Positions 6,948 to 14,986 are shown, numbered from the stretch's first letter. The stretch: 20,698 bases of DNA from an uncultured Elusimicrobia bacterium (GCA_900321865.1 ONXP01000084.1:1-20698); one strand, 5' to 3'. A program made the numbers and translations. Notes: a model not told the origin generated them from the sequence alone.

Positions 6948-9065
6948 ATGTGTGAAAATTTATTAAACAAAAATTTACAGTACATAAAAGGCATAGGTCC
7001 AAAAAAATCAATTTTATTAGAAAAAAATCTAAATCTAAAAACCATAAAAGATCTTTTGTTTTATTTTCCTAAAAGATGGGAAAATAGGCTCCTAGATCCG
7101 AATTTTAATATAAATAATTTAAATTTTGAAACAAATAAAATAACTCTTTTAGTTAGAGTTAAAAAAACTAACATTTTTTATACGAAAACTAGTCTTGTAA
7201 TTTTTGAAGCGATTGTTTTTGATGAAAAAAATATTTTTTCAGCAAAATGGTTTAAAAAACAGTCTAAAAAATACGATATTTTTTATAAAATTAAAAAAGA
7301 TATTACTCCAGCAAACAAAATTTTCATATACGGCGAATATTTTCAAAATGAAATAAAAGTTCTAGACTATGAAATTTATGATCCTAAAAATTTATCAATC
7401 AATATGAATAGAATCGTTCCTGTTTATTCTGAGACAAAAACAATCAATTCAAAATTCATTCGTAAAATTATTTTTTCAGCAATACAATATTTAGAAGAAA
7501 ATAATTTTTTTATTACTGATTTTTTGCCTATAAAAATTATTAAAAGAAATAAATTTTTAACTCTTTTTGATGCCATAAAAAATATTCATTTTCCAGAAAA
7601 TTTTGACAAAAAAAACGATGCTTATTTTAGGCTTTGTTTTAATAATTTTTTTTTACTTGAAGTTGTTTTAATAAAACAATATCTGGATGCAAAAAATACA
7701 AAAAAATCTCATAAATACATTTTACACAAAAATTTACTCACTCCTTTCAAAAATATTTTGCCTTTTAGCTTTACTCCAGATCAAAAAAAAGCCATAAACG
7801 AAATTTTTAATGATTTGTTGTCGTCATTTCCTATGAATAGACTTTTACAAGGTGATGTAGGATCGGGTAAAACTATCGTCGCAACATGTGCTATTTTACT
7901 CGCAGCAGAAAACAACTTTGAAGCTGCTTTTATGGCTCCTACTGAGGTTTTGGCAAGGCAACATTATGAAAATTTACAAAATCTTTTTGCAAAAAGTGAA
8001 ATTCTAAAAAATATAAAAATTGGACTTTTAACAGGTTCAATGACAAAAAAAGAAAAAAATATTTTTTATAAAAATTTAAAAGAAAATTATTTTAATATTA
8101 TAATTGGAACACATGCCTTAATTAGTGAAAATATAAAATTTAACAATTTAAAACTTATCATAATCGACGAACAACATAAATTTGGAGTAAAAGCTAGATT
8201 AAAACTTTTGAACAAAAATATAACCAAAGATCCTGATATTTTAGTTATGTCTGCCACACCTATTCCTAGAAGCCTTGCTATGGGGCTAAATGCTAACATG
8301 GACATATCTATAATAAAAACTAAACCCATAGGCAGAAAAGAAATAAAAACTTTTGTATCAAATCTGGGCGAGGCTTTGGAAAAATTAATTTTTGAAGTGC
8401 AAAATGGGCATCAAGGCTACATCGTTTATCCTGCTGTCAATGAAAATAATAAACTGGAAATAAAATCTGCAAAAAAAATGTATAAAAAATTTTTATCTTT
8501 TTTTAATCAAAAAAATATAACCATAGGGCTTTTACACGGACAAATGAACCAAAAAGAAAAAGATGAAACAGTTTCAAAATTTTTCAAAAATGATTTAAAT
8601 GTATTAATTTCTACCAGCATTATAGAGGTGGGAATAAATGTCCCAAATGCGACAGTCATGATAATAGAAGAAGCTGAACGGTTTGGCCTTGCATCTCTTC
8701 ACCAAATGCGAGGAAGAATTGGTAGATCAAACTATGAAAGCTATTGCTATTTAATCCCAAAAGAAAAATCTCAATTTATAAATGAAAGGTTAAAAGTTAT
8801 GCTAAAATCAAATGACGGATTTTATCTGGCAGAAAAAGATCTTTTGATGAGAGGCCCAGGCGAATTATTAGGAGAAGATCAACACGGATTTTTAAACCTA
8901 GATATAGGCGATATTACAAAAGACGAAAAAATTATATCTTTGGCAAAAAATGAAGCAAAATTTTTTTGGGAAAATATTAATTCTTTTTCTATTCAAGAAA
9001 TAAATTTAATAAAAAACGAAATACTAAACAAATTTGAAGAAAAACTGGATTTTATAAAAATCTAA
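6948..9065 (+). CDS. recG: ATP-dependent DNA helicase RecG
   Basis: RecG is a superfamily 2 translocase that remodels stalled forks and Holliday junctions. The 705-residue protein has a helix-hairpin-helix-like start (IKGIGPKKS, 13-21), an OB-fold wedge domain (about 55-150), Walker A GDVGSGKT (302-309), Walker B DEQH (407-410), motif III SATPIPR (435-441), motif VI QMRGRIGR, and a C-terminal GPGELLGEDQHGF segment corresponding to the TRG region (usually GTRQSG; here GEDQHG). All helicase motifs are intact. There is no recognisable Shine-Dalgarno before the ATG at 6948, and no alternative start downstream keeps the N-terminus. It stands alone on the plus strand, divergent from the ATPase and convergent with the nrdR operon. 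The lysine- and phenylalanine-rich composition reflects the AT-rich genome. Confidence 0.97.
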   Translation: MCENLLNKNLQYIKGIGPKKSILLEKNLNLKTIKDLLFYFPKRWENRLLDPNFNINNLNFETNKITLLVRVKKTNIFYTKTSLVIFEAIVFDEKNIFSAKWFKKQSKKYDIFYKIKKDITPANKIFIYGEYFQNEIKVLDYEIYDPKNLSINMNRIVPVYSETKTINSKFIRKIIFSAIQYLEENNFFITDFLPIKIIKRNKFLTLFDAIKNIHFPENFDKKNDAYFRLCFNNFFLLEVVLIKQYLDAKNTKKSHKYILHKNLLTPFKNILPFSFTPDQKKAINEIFNDLLSSFPMNRLLQGDVGSGKTIVATCAILLAAENNFEAAFMAPTEVLARQHYENLQNLFAKSEILKNIKIGLLTGSMTKKEKNIFYKNLKENYFNIIIGTHALISENIKFNNLKLIIIDEQHKFGVKARLKLLNKNITKDPDILVMSATPIPRSLAMGLNANMDISIIKTKPIGRKEIKTFVSNLGEALEKLIFEVQNGHQGYIVYPAVNENNKLEIKSAKKMYKKFLSFFNQKNITIGLLHGQMNQKEKDETVSKFFKNDLNVLISTSIIEVGINVPNATVMIIEEAERFGLASLHQMRGRIGRSNYESYCYLIPKEKSQFINERLKVMLKSNDGFYLAEKDLLMRGPGELLGEDQHGFLNLDIGDITKDEKIISLAKNEAKFFWENINSFSIQEINLIKNEILNKFEEKLDFIKI

Positions 9066-9321
9066 AATTTTATAAATTTTTTGAAAAAATAAGCCAAAGT
9101 TTTAAATGAACTAGGTTTTATGGTCATTATTTTATTACCCAGAATGACAGAGAAAACATAAAAAAAGAGGTAATAAATGACTAAAAATTTAAATTAAAAT
9201 AATTTAACTTAACTTAACTCAAAACTATTTTGTTAAACTGTAAAAAAATTTTAGAGCAAAAATAAAATAAATTTTAAAAATAATGAGAACATTTATTTAA
9301 AAAATTGAAAAATCTTTCAAA

Positions 9322-9350
9322 CCTAAAAATCAAAAATTTTAGGGCTTTTT
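9322..9350 (+). terminator. Possible intrinsic terminator downstream of recG
   Basis: CCTAAAA (9322-9328) pairs with TTTTAGG (9337-9343) around an 8-nt loop, followed by GC and five T residues (9346-9350). A second small hairpin, TTGAAA-AATC-TTTCAA (9305-9320), sits directly before it. The stem is short with only two G-C pairs, and it lies about 255 bp past recG, so this is a tentative call. Confidence 0.35.
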
Positions 9351-9368
9351 ATCGTTCTGATTTTTTAG

Positions 9369-9396
9369 TTTTTCCGTTTTTCTAAAAGTGGAAAAA
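9369..9396 (+). repeat. Hairpin-forming inverted repeat
   Basis: TTTTTCC (9369-9375) pairs with GGAAAAA (9390-9396). Inside it a tandem G-U/U-G pair and T-A pairs extend the stem when read as plus-strand RNA; on the minus strand those two positions would be mismatches. If it is an RNA structure, plus-strand transcription is favoured. No function known. Confidence 0.4.
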
Positions 9397-9473
9397 ATTC
9401 CTTTATTGATATATCTAGTGCCCCGTGTGTGATTTTTCTAATTTTATTCTATTTTCAAAATTTTTTGTTTTTT

Positions 9474-9540
9474 AGGATTTTAAAAATTTTATGCTTTTCT
9501 TGATTTTACATCTAGGATAAAAAGCAAAATTTTAAAACCT
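9474..9540. repeat. Long imperfect inverted repeat (21 paired bases, 21-nt loop)
   Basis: The left arm 9474-9498 and right arm 9520-9540 pair in five blocks (6, 4, 4, 4 and 3 bp) separated by three small bulges, all on the left arm. The innermost block is GCTTTT/AAAAGC. Neither side is followed by a clean T-run, so it does not look like a simple terminator. Much of the stem is A-T, which lowers significance. Confidence 0.4.
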
Positions 9541-9582
9541 TTTCAAAAATAAAAGAGTCTTCAAAATTTAACTAAAATTTTT

Positions 9583-9852
9583 TTATTTTAAGATTTCTTG
9601 AATTTCCTTAGATAATGGAACTTTTCCTACCCATCTTTTTATTTCTTTGCCATCATTTTCTATGATAGTTGTAGGAGGATTAACAGCATCTAACATTGTC
9701 CCCTCTAAAAGTCCATCAACAGTATCCAAATCAAAAAATTCCATTAAAGCTAAATTTTTGTTTTCTAAATTTTCTAAAAAAAGTCTAAATTTTTCTTTTG
9801 TTCCCTGACAGGCTTCACAATCTTTTTTCCCAAAAATTTTTATTTTAAACAT
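9583..9852 (-). CDS. Small thioredoxin/glutaredoxin-fold protein with CEAC motif
   Basis: The 89-residue protein opens with a beta strand (FKIKIFGKK) and a redox motif C12-E-A-C15, has the cis-proline segment NPPTT (58-62) expected opposite the active site, and ends in a helix. This is a minimal thioredoxin fold, close in size to glutaredoxins and NrdH. It starts 16 bp after the nrdR stop with an AAGGAA ribosome site, so it is co-transcribed with the ribonucleotide reductase repressor. A role as electron donor to ribonucleotide reductase or another reductase is plausible but inferred only from this position. No signal peptide; cytosolic. Last gene of the ftsH-to-nrdR operon. Confidence 0.82.
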   Translation of the reverse strand: MFKIKIFGKKDCEACQGTKEKFRLFLENLENKNLALMEFFDLDTVDGLLEGTMLDAVNPPTTIIENDGKEIKRWVGKVPLSKEIQEILK

Positions 9853-9868
9853 ATTTTATTAATTCCTT

Positions 9869-10318
9869 TTATTTTTTTATTGATGTAATTTCATTTACAA
9901 ACATATCCAGGCTATCAAAATCTTTATAAACAGAAACAAACCTAATATATGCAACTTCATCTAATGCTTTCAATTCTTCCATCACCTTATCGCCTATATA
10001 TTTTACTGAAACTTCGTTATTTGGTTGTTGCATCAAATCACTTTCTAGAGAGGCTACTATGGCTTCTATTTTATCCATTGGGATGGCTCTTTTTCTACAA
10101 GCAACTAAAATTCCTCTCATTAATTTATTTCTATCAAAATTTTCTCTTTTATTGCTTTTTTTTATTACTACTATCTGTTTAATTTCCATCCGTTCATAAG
10201 TTGTAAAACGTTTTTTGCATTTATCGCATTCACGCCTTCTTCTAATCACAACAAAATTATCTAAAGGCCTAGAATCTATGACATTACTTTCTATAGAACC
10301 ACAAAAAGGGCATTTCAT
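9869..10318 (-). CDS. nrdR: Transcriptional repressor NrdR
   Basis: NrdR senses ATP/dATP and represses ribonucleotide reductase genes. The 149-residue protein has the zinc ribbon with C3, C6, C31 and C34, the conserved DSRP and RRRRECDKC stretches, RFTTYE (38-43), and an ATP-cone domain from about residue 49 to 139. Length and motifs are typical. Its ATG overlaps the TGA of the upstream FtsL-like gene in an ATGA arrangement, and it also has its own AAAAGGA site. No ribonucleotide reductase gene lies in the window, so its targets are elsewhere. Confidence 0.97.
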   Translation of the reverse strand: MKCPFCGSIESNVIDSRPLDNFVVIRRRRECDKCKKRFTTYERMEIKQIVVIKKSNKRENFDRNKLMRGILVACRKRAIPMDKIEAIVASLESDLMQQPNNEVSVKYIGDKVMEELKALDEVAYIRFVSVYKDFDSLDMFVNEITSIKK

Positions 10319-10584
10319 ACAAAATCCTTTTTTAATACTATAAAATCTTTTTCATTAATTTTTACTAAATTTAAATCTTTTTTTGATATTTGTTCAATAT
10401 TTGACAAATCCAAATATTCCCACTTTTCTAGCAATAAATTGTTTCTAATTTCTGTTAAATTTTGAATTTCTACAATCATTTTATTCAAATCAGAGTTTAT
10501 TTCATTTATATAATTTTTTCTAAATATCAGAAACATCGAAAATAAAAAAATTAAAAAAAATAATAGTATAGTTTTTTTATTCAT
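10315..10584 (-). CDS. Small bitopic membrane protein, FtsL/DivIC-like
   Basis: The protein has 89 residues: a hydrophobic transmembrane segment at about 5-22, then a Glu/Asn/Leu-rich stretch (28-55) that could form a coiled coil, ending in a short polar domain (IEQISKKDLNLVKINEKDF). Small size, N-in topology, coiled coil and a C-terminal I-E-x-x-A/S-x3-L-x-L pattern resemble the divisome protein FtsL or the septum-formation initiator DivIC. Sequence conservation in that family is very low, so this is a structural resemblance, not recognition. It lies between thiL (2-bp gap) and nrdR (4-bp ATGA overlap), outside a division/cell-wall cluster, which is unusual for ftsL. Confidence 0.6.
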   Translation of the reverse strand: MNKKTILLFFLIFLFSMFLIFRKNYINEINSDLNKMIVEIQNLTEIRNNLLLEKWEYLDLSNIEQISKKDLNLVKINEKDFIVLKKDFV

Positions 10585-10586
10585 AT

Positions 10587-11585
10587 CTAAAAAGCTCTGT
10601 AGCCTTTTCTTGGAAGAATAGAAAGTTTATTTTTATTGTCCAAAATTTTTACACCTAAAAAATCGTCTTTTACCTCACCTATGAGAGAAATATTTCCAAA
10701 AGACAAAATTTTATCCAAATTTTCTTTTCTTGCACAAAAAATTAGTTCAAAATCTTCCCCTCCATAAAGGGCATAAGAAAGTTTATCTTTTGTATTTTTC
10801 ATTTCTTTGCTATATGGAATTTTATCTTCGTAGAGTAAAATGCCAAGATTGCTTTTATATGCTATTTCGTTTAAAGTAAAAGCTAGCCCATCGCTAACAT
10901 CCATCATACAAGTAGCCAAATTATTTCTGCCTAAAAATTTACCTTCTTTTACTCTAGGCATGGGATTATTAAATCTTTCTGTAAAAAAATTCCTAATATT
11001 TTTATTTTTCAAGAGCTCTTTTAACCCAAAAGCAGAATCTCCAAATGTTCCTGTCGCAAAAACTAAATTTCCATTCTCCGCAGAATTTCTAAGAATATAA
11101 TTTTGTGATAAAGTATTCCCTAAAATGCTGATACTAACTACTATTTTTTTATCCAATTTTACAGTATCGCCACCAATTAATTTTATATCCAAAATATCAG
11201 CTAACTTTTTGAACCCAAAATAAAAATTTCTAATATCGTCTATTTTAGTATTCACAGGACATGCCAGGCTAATCATTACATATTTAGGTGTTCCACCCAT
11301 AGCTGCGATATCGCTAGCATTTGCCGCTAAAACTCTCCAACCTAAATCAAAAAAACTAGTAATATCTCTAGTAAAATGAACCCCTTCAACAAATGTATCA
11401 GTGCTAGCTAAAACCTTTTCATCTTTATCAAATGAAATAACTGCCGCATCATCCCCTATACCTATGATATTATCTACAAATTTTTCTTCTTCGTTTATCC
11501 AAGACTTTATATTTTCAATTAATCCAAATTCCCCAAGATTAGATATTTTATTCCTTTTAAAAAAATCTAAAAATTTTTTAATCAT
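10587..11585 (-). CDS. thiL: Thiamine-monophosphate kinase
   Basis: ThiL phosphorylates thiamine monophosphate to thiamine pyrophosphate with ATP. The 332-residue protein carries the PurM-like family landmarks: GIGDDAAV (42-49), STDTFVEGVHF (61-71), ASDIAAMGG (90-98), GGDTV (138-142), DVSDGLA (229-235) and YGGEDFEL near 274. The metal-binding aspartates are present. A roughly 16-residue lysine-rich N-terminal extension precedes the usual start of the fold. It overlaps the upstream small membrane-protein gene by 8 bp and ends in TAG 2 bp before the FtsL-like gene. No other thiamine gene is nearby. Confidence 0.96.
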   Translation of the reverse strand: MIKKFLDFFKRNKISNLGEFGLIENIKSWINEEEKFVDNIIGIGDDAAVISFDKDEKVLASTDTFVEGVHFTRDITSFFDLGWRVLAANASDIAAMGGTPKYVMISLACPVNTKIDDIRNFYFGFKKLADILDIKLIGGDTVKLDKKIVVSISILGNTLSQNYILRNSAENGNLVFATGTFGDSAFGLKELLKNKNIRNFFTERFNNPMPRVKEGKFLGRNNLATCMMDVSDGLAFTLNEIAYKSNLGILLYEDKIPYSKEMKNTKDKLSYALYGGEDFELIFCARKENLDKILSFGNISLIGEVKDDFLGVKILDNKNKLSILPRKGYRAF

Positions 11586-11781
11586 TATATCTTTTTTCTT
11601 CTAAAGTAGCTTTTTTATAATCCTTTATGCTAAATATTCCTGACAAAATAAATAATATTCCTAAAAAAGTGCAACCTATTATCAAAAGTCCTGACAAAAA
11701 AATCATTGTATATTGATCGTAATAGAAACAAAGAGAAATGCCACACAAAAAAACCAGAATCCCAATAATTAATTTAACCAT
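11578..11781 (-). CDS. Small two-helix membrane protein of unknown function
   Basis: I do not recognise this 67-residue protein. It has two hydrophobic stretches (about 2-20 and 27-50) joined by a short YDQYT turn, and a charged C-terminal tail (KDYKKATLEEKRYND). The gene is credible: AAAGGAG sits at good distance before the ATG, it starts 13 bp after the ftsH stop, and it overlaps thiL by 8 bp. Both termini are predicted to lie on the same side. It could be an FtsH-associated membrane protein or simply a membrane protein carried in the operon; nothing decides. Confidence 0.75.
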   Translation of the reverse strand: MVKLIIGILVFLCGISLCFYYDQYTMIFLSGLLIIGCTFLGILFILSGIFSIKDYKKATLEEKRYND

Positions 11782-11794
11782 ATAAAACTCCTTT

Positions 11795-13576
11795 TTATTG
11801 ATTAAATATTGCCAAAAATTCTTCCGAATTTACTACTTCTTTCTCTAATAAAAGATTTACCAGAGTTTTTACTTTTTCTTTATTACTTTCTAAAATATTT
11901 TTTGATTTTAAAAAAGTTTTATTTAAAATATCTCGAATTTCTTCGTCTATAGTTTTTAAGGTTTCATTGCTATAACTTCTATCTCTGGATAAATCTCGAC
12001 CCAAAAAGACCTCGCTCTCGTCTTTCCTATAAACGACATTGCCTATTTTTTCTGTCATTCCAAATTCACAGACTATTTTACTTGCTATCATTGTCGCCCT
12101 TTCTAAATCATTTTGAGCCCCTGTCGTAATATCAGAACAAAAAATTTCTTCTGATGCTCTGCCACCCAAAAGAACTATCAATCTGTTAAAAAGCTCTGTT
12201 TTAGTCGTTAAATATTTATCTTCCAGTGGCAATTGCAATGTATATCCTAAGGCTCTGCCACGAGGAATTATGGAAACTTTATGCACTGGATCAGAACCAT
12301 CTAAAAGTTTTGCAACTACAGCATGTCCTGCCTCATGATATGCAATAATATTCCTTTCTTTTTCTGACATAACTTTAGTCTTCTTTTCTGGCCCCGCTAC
12401 CACCCTTTCTATGGCATCTTCCATTTCTTTCATAGTTATATCTTCTTTATTCCTTCTAGCAGCTAAAAGTGCTGCTTCATTACATACATTAGCCAAATCC
12501 GCCCCAACAAACCCTGGAGTTCTCCTAGCTATAATTGATAAATCTACTTCACTATTTAATTTTATATTTTTAGTATGAACTTTTAAAATATCTTCTCTAC
12601 CTTTTAGATCTGGAGCTGCAACAGAAATTTGTCTATCAAATCTGCCAGGTCTTAAAAGTGCAGGATCTAAAACATCAGGTCTATTAGTTGCAGCAATCAA
12701 AATCACCCCTTTATTGGTATCAAAACCATCCATCTCAACCAAAAGCTGGTTTAAAGTCTGTTCCCTTTCATCATGTCCTCCACCTATCCCTGCAAATCTA
12801 TGTCTACCAACTGCATCTATTTCATCAATGAATAAAAGACACGGAGCATTTTGTCTGCCTTTATTAAATAAATCTCTCACTCTAGATGCTCCCACTCCAA
12901 CGAACATTTCTACAAATTCAGACCCGCTTGAGCTAAAAAAAGGAACTTTCGCCTCACCTGCAACAGCCTTTGCTAATAAAGTTTTTCCCGTGCCTGGTGC
13001 CCCATATAATAGAACACCTTTAGGGATCTTGCCACCTAATTTTTGAAACTTTTCTGGACTCTTTAAAAAATCTATAATTTCTTTTAATTCTTCTTTTGAT
13101 TCTTCACAGCCGGCGACATCATTAAAGGTAATATTTTTATTTTTTTGTTGTTTAGCGCTGCTGAGTGCAAAGCTCATCGCACCTTTCCCTTGAGAATTAA
13201 CTTGCTTTAACATAAAAAGCCAAAAAAATGCTAAAAGCAATATTGGCCCAAATCCCCAAAAAAGATTGCCCAGCCAATTATTATCCATTTCAGCTCTATA
13301 TTCTTTTACATTATATTTATCTAAATCTTCTAAAAGATTAGGATCGTTCATAGCCATAGTCCTAAAACTTTCTACATTGACACCATCATACATATCACCT
13401 TTTATGATATTTGATTTAACTATTACTCTATTGATTTTATTTTCTTTTAAGGCTCTTTTGAATTCTGAATAGCTGATATTTTTGACTCCTTGAGTATTAT
13501 TTATACAAGATGCTACAAAATATACTCCAAATATTATTATCCCCCAAGCCAGTAAACTTCCAAATGTTTTTCTCAC
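11795..13576 (-). CDS. ftsH: ATP-dependent zinc metalloprotease FtsH
   Basis: FtsH is a membrane-anchored AAA+ hexameric protease that degrades misfolded and regulatory proteins. The 593-residue protein has TM1 at about 6-24, an extracytoplasmic domain, TM2 near 108-124, Walker A GAPGTGKT (192-199), the pore loop FVGVG (225-229), Walker B FIDEID (249-254), the second region of homology with the arginine fingers (RPGRFDR), zinc motif HEAGH (414-418), and the third zinc ligand D490 in [11 protein letters not shown]. Nothing is missing, and the tail is short. The start is GTG at 13576, supported by AGGAGA six bases upstream. It is the first gene of the minus-strand operon through thiL and nrdR. 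Confidence 0.97.
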   Translation of the reverse strand: MRKTFGSLLAWGIIIFGVYFVASCINNTQGVKNISYSEFKRALKENKINRVIVKSNIIKGDMYDGVNVESFRTMAMNDPNLLEDLDKYNVKEYRAEMDNNWLGNLFWGFGPILLLAFFWLFMLKQVNSQGKGAMSFALSSAKQQKNKNITFNDVAGCEESKEELKEIIDFLKSPEKFQKLGGKIPKGVLLYGAPGTGKTLLAKAVAGEAKVPFFSSSGSEFVEMFVGVGASRVRDLFNKGRQNAPCLLFIDEIDAVGRHRFAGIGGGHDEREQTLNQLLVEMDGFDTNKGVILIAATNRPDVLDPALLRPGRFDRQISVAAPDLKGREDILKVHTKNIKLNSEVDLSIIARRTPGFVGADLANVCNEAALLAARRNKEDITMKEMEDAIERVVAGPEKKTKVMSEKERNIIAYHEAGHAVVAKLLDGSDPVHKVSIIPRGRALGYTLQLPLEDKYLTTKTELFNRLIVLLGGRASEEIFCSDITTGAQNDLERATMIASKIVCEFGMTEKIGNVVYRKDESEVFLGRDLSRDRSYSNETLKTIDEEIRDILNKTFLKSKNILESNKEKVKTLVNLLLEKEVVNSEEFLAIFNQ

Positions 13577-13611
13577 TATAATCTCCTAAAAATATAATAG
13601 ACATATAAATA

Positions 13612-13640
13612 TTGAAATTCTAGTATAAAAGTTATATTAT
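13612..13640 (+). promoter_or_regulatory. Candidate promoter for the DUF192 gene
   Basis: TTGAAA (13612-13617), a 17-bp spacer and TATTAT (13635-13640) precede the ATG at 13674. The implied leader is about 27 nt. The spacing is ideal, but base composition makes chance matches common. Confidence 0.4.
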
Positions 13641-13673
13641 ATATTAAATTTTTTCAAATTGAAATATTATTAT

Positions 13674-14009
13674 ATGCTAAAATTAGGCTCAAAAATCATC
13701 TTAAATAATCTAAATTTTGCAAATACATTTTTACAAAGACTTTTTGGTCTTATGTTTAAAAAATATATTCCAGAAGATTTTGGCTTGTGTTTTCCAAAAT
13801 GTACACAAATTCATACTTTTTTTATGCTAACTAATATCGATGTTATTTTTTTAGATGAAAATAAAAAAATAGTTAAAATTTATCAAGATTTAAAACCTAT
13901 GCGAATTACTAAATATATAAAAGAAGGGAAAAAAGGATTCGTTATAGAAACTTTTTCAGGTTTTTCTAAAAAATATAATTTATCAAATGGGGATAAATTA
14001 GAATTTTAA
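13674..14009 (+). CDS. DUF192 family protein
   Basis: The protein is 111 residues from the ATG at 13674; an in-frame TTG at 13659 is less likely because it lies right where a leader would run. The family pattern is visible: A-x-T-x3-Q-R-x2-G-L-M (about 17-27 here), H-T-F-F-M-L-T-N-I-D-V-I-F-L-D, a V-x-I-Y-Q-D-L-x-P-M segment, and the closing E-T-F-S-G-F...N-x-G-D-K-L. DUF192 proteins form small beta-barrels of unknown function, often exported in other bacteria; this one has no signal peptide. No Shine-Dalgarno is visible. It diverges from ftsH, and its stop codon overlaps the stop of the convergent adaptor gene. Confidence 0.85.
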   Translation: MLKLGSKIILNNLNFANTFLQRLFGLMFKKYIPEDFGLCFPKCTQIHTFFMLTNIDVIFLDENKKIVKIYQDLKPMRITKYIKEGKKGFVIETFSGFSKKYNLSNGDKLEF

Positions 14010-14986
14010 TTTTTTCTATTTTGTCTATTTCTATTTGGACCTTGTGGCATAAAAGGATTTTTGTTATTTTTAGTATCAAAATTTATATCTAGCCTTTGTT
14101 TTTCATAAAAAATAATGTCATCTTTTTCTAGTCCTTCTTTTATTTCTACCATTTCTCCATCAGACAAGCCTAGCTTAACTTCTTTTAAAATAAAATCTTT
14201 AGAACCTTTAATTATTTTTACATATTTTTTATTGTCTTTTTCTATTATTACATACTCTGGCACAGCTAAAACTCTTTCTCTAATATCCAAAATAATATTT
14301 ATATTACTAGACATTCCAGATTTGTATATATTAGGAACTGTGTCAGGCACTATATCAACTGTATAAGTTGTAACATTATTTACAACAGTAGACTCATATG
14401 CTATATGATCGACAGTCGCCATAACTTTTATTTTAGGGTAAGCATCTAAAAAAACTTCGGCTCTTTGACCTTTTTTTATATCTCCAATATCTGTTTCATC
14501 GACATTGGCCTTCACTATAAGCCTATTAGATAAAACCAAAACTATAGTACTAGCAGAAACCGTTTGTCCAGGCTCTACATCTCTTGCTATAACTTCTCCA
14601 TCTATAGATGCAACTATAGGTGTAGGTTTATACAAACTTTCCCAATATTCTTTATAAGATTCGCCCTTTGATGATGCATTGTCTATTAAAGCTGCTCTTT
14701 CGGTCGAACTCATTTTCATAAGAAGTGTCCCTTTTTTCACTAAATCTCCCTCTTTGACAAAAATATTTTCTATTCTGCCAGCCATAGGAGGAACTATTTC
14801 TACTCTATTCTGAGGTTCTATAACACCAGTCGTTGAAATAACTTGTTTTATATCCAAAATTTTAGGCGAAATTTTAAAAAATTCTTTTTTAGCATTTTTA
14901 GATTTTTTATGCTTTATAAATATAAAACCAAGTATTACAATAACTAATAATAAAGCTAATATTAACAAATTTCTTTTACTCATCAT
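14006..14986 (-). CDS. HlyD/MacA-like periplasmic adaptor (membrane fusion protein)
   Basis: This inner-membrane-anchored adaptor links a pump to an outer-membrane channel. It has one N-terminal TM (about 6-24), a split lipoyl domain (VPPMAGRIENIFVKEGDLVKKG and later IDGEVIARDVEPGQTV), a beta-barrel domain, and a membrane-proximal domain. The lipoyl halves are separated by only about 30 residues (93-122, containing SSTERAAL and YKPTPI), so the long helical hairpin of MacA is missing; I recall this short form from other deep-branching diderms. The tail is Asn/Arg/Pro-rich (PQGPNRNRQNRKN). Two adjacent ATGs exist (14986, 14983); AGGA sits at better distance from the second. It overlaps the tolC-like gene by 11 bp. 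The expected MacB-like ABC pump is not next to it. Confidence 0.9.
   Translation of the reverse strand: MMSKRNLLILALLLVIVILGFIFIKHKKSKNAKKEFFKISPKILDIKQVISTTGVIEPQNRVEIVPPMAGRIENIFVKEGDLVKKGTLLMKMSSTERAALIDNASSKGESYKEYWESLYKPTPIVASIDGEVIARDVEPGQTVSASTIVLVLSNRLIVKANVDETDIGDIKKGQRAEVFLDAYPKIKVMATVDHIAYESTVVNNVTTYTVDIVPDTVPNIYKSGMSSNINIILDIRERVLAVPEYVIIEKDNKKYVKIIKGSKDFILKEVKLGLSDGEMVEIKEGLEKDDIIFYEKQRLDINFDTKNNKNPFMPQGPNRNRQNRKN

Larger units (their letters stand above)
9066..9582. other. 517-bp gene-free region with several inverted repeats
   Basis: This lies between the convergent recG stop and the end of the mini-thioredoxin gene and holds no credible ORF on either strand. It contains a TTAAC-type short tandem repeat (9204-9219) and four inverted repeats in a row: 9305-9320, 9322-9343, 9369-9396 and 9474-9540. 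A less AT-rich island (CCCCGTGTGTG) begins at 9421. The region is far longer than any other intergenic gap here, the rest of which are below about 150 bp. It may hold terminators for both convergent units, a small RNA, or the remnant of a lost gene; nothing in it matches an RNA family I know. Confidence 0.6.

Noticed and set aside
9120-9197. Short ORFs (13 codons at 9120, 6 codons at 9177 after AAGAGG)
   Set aside because: Too short, with no downstream gene on that strand to be controlled by a leader peptide.
9066-9582. tRNA, tmRNA, 6S or SRP RNA in the long gap
   Set aside because: No cloverleaf, T-loop-like GTTCAA context or other family signature could be found, and the region is not GC-enriched enough overall.
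12714-13046. Plus-strand ORF of 110 codons
   Set aside because: Antisense to the AAA+ core of ftsH; its proline/serine-rich composition is what the reverse reading of that core gives.
13659-13673. TTG start for the DUF192 gene
   Set aside because: The ATG at 13674 gives a normal family N-terminus; the TTG adds only a tyrosine-rich stub.
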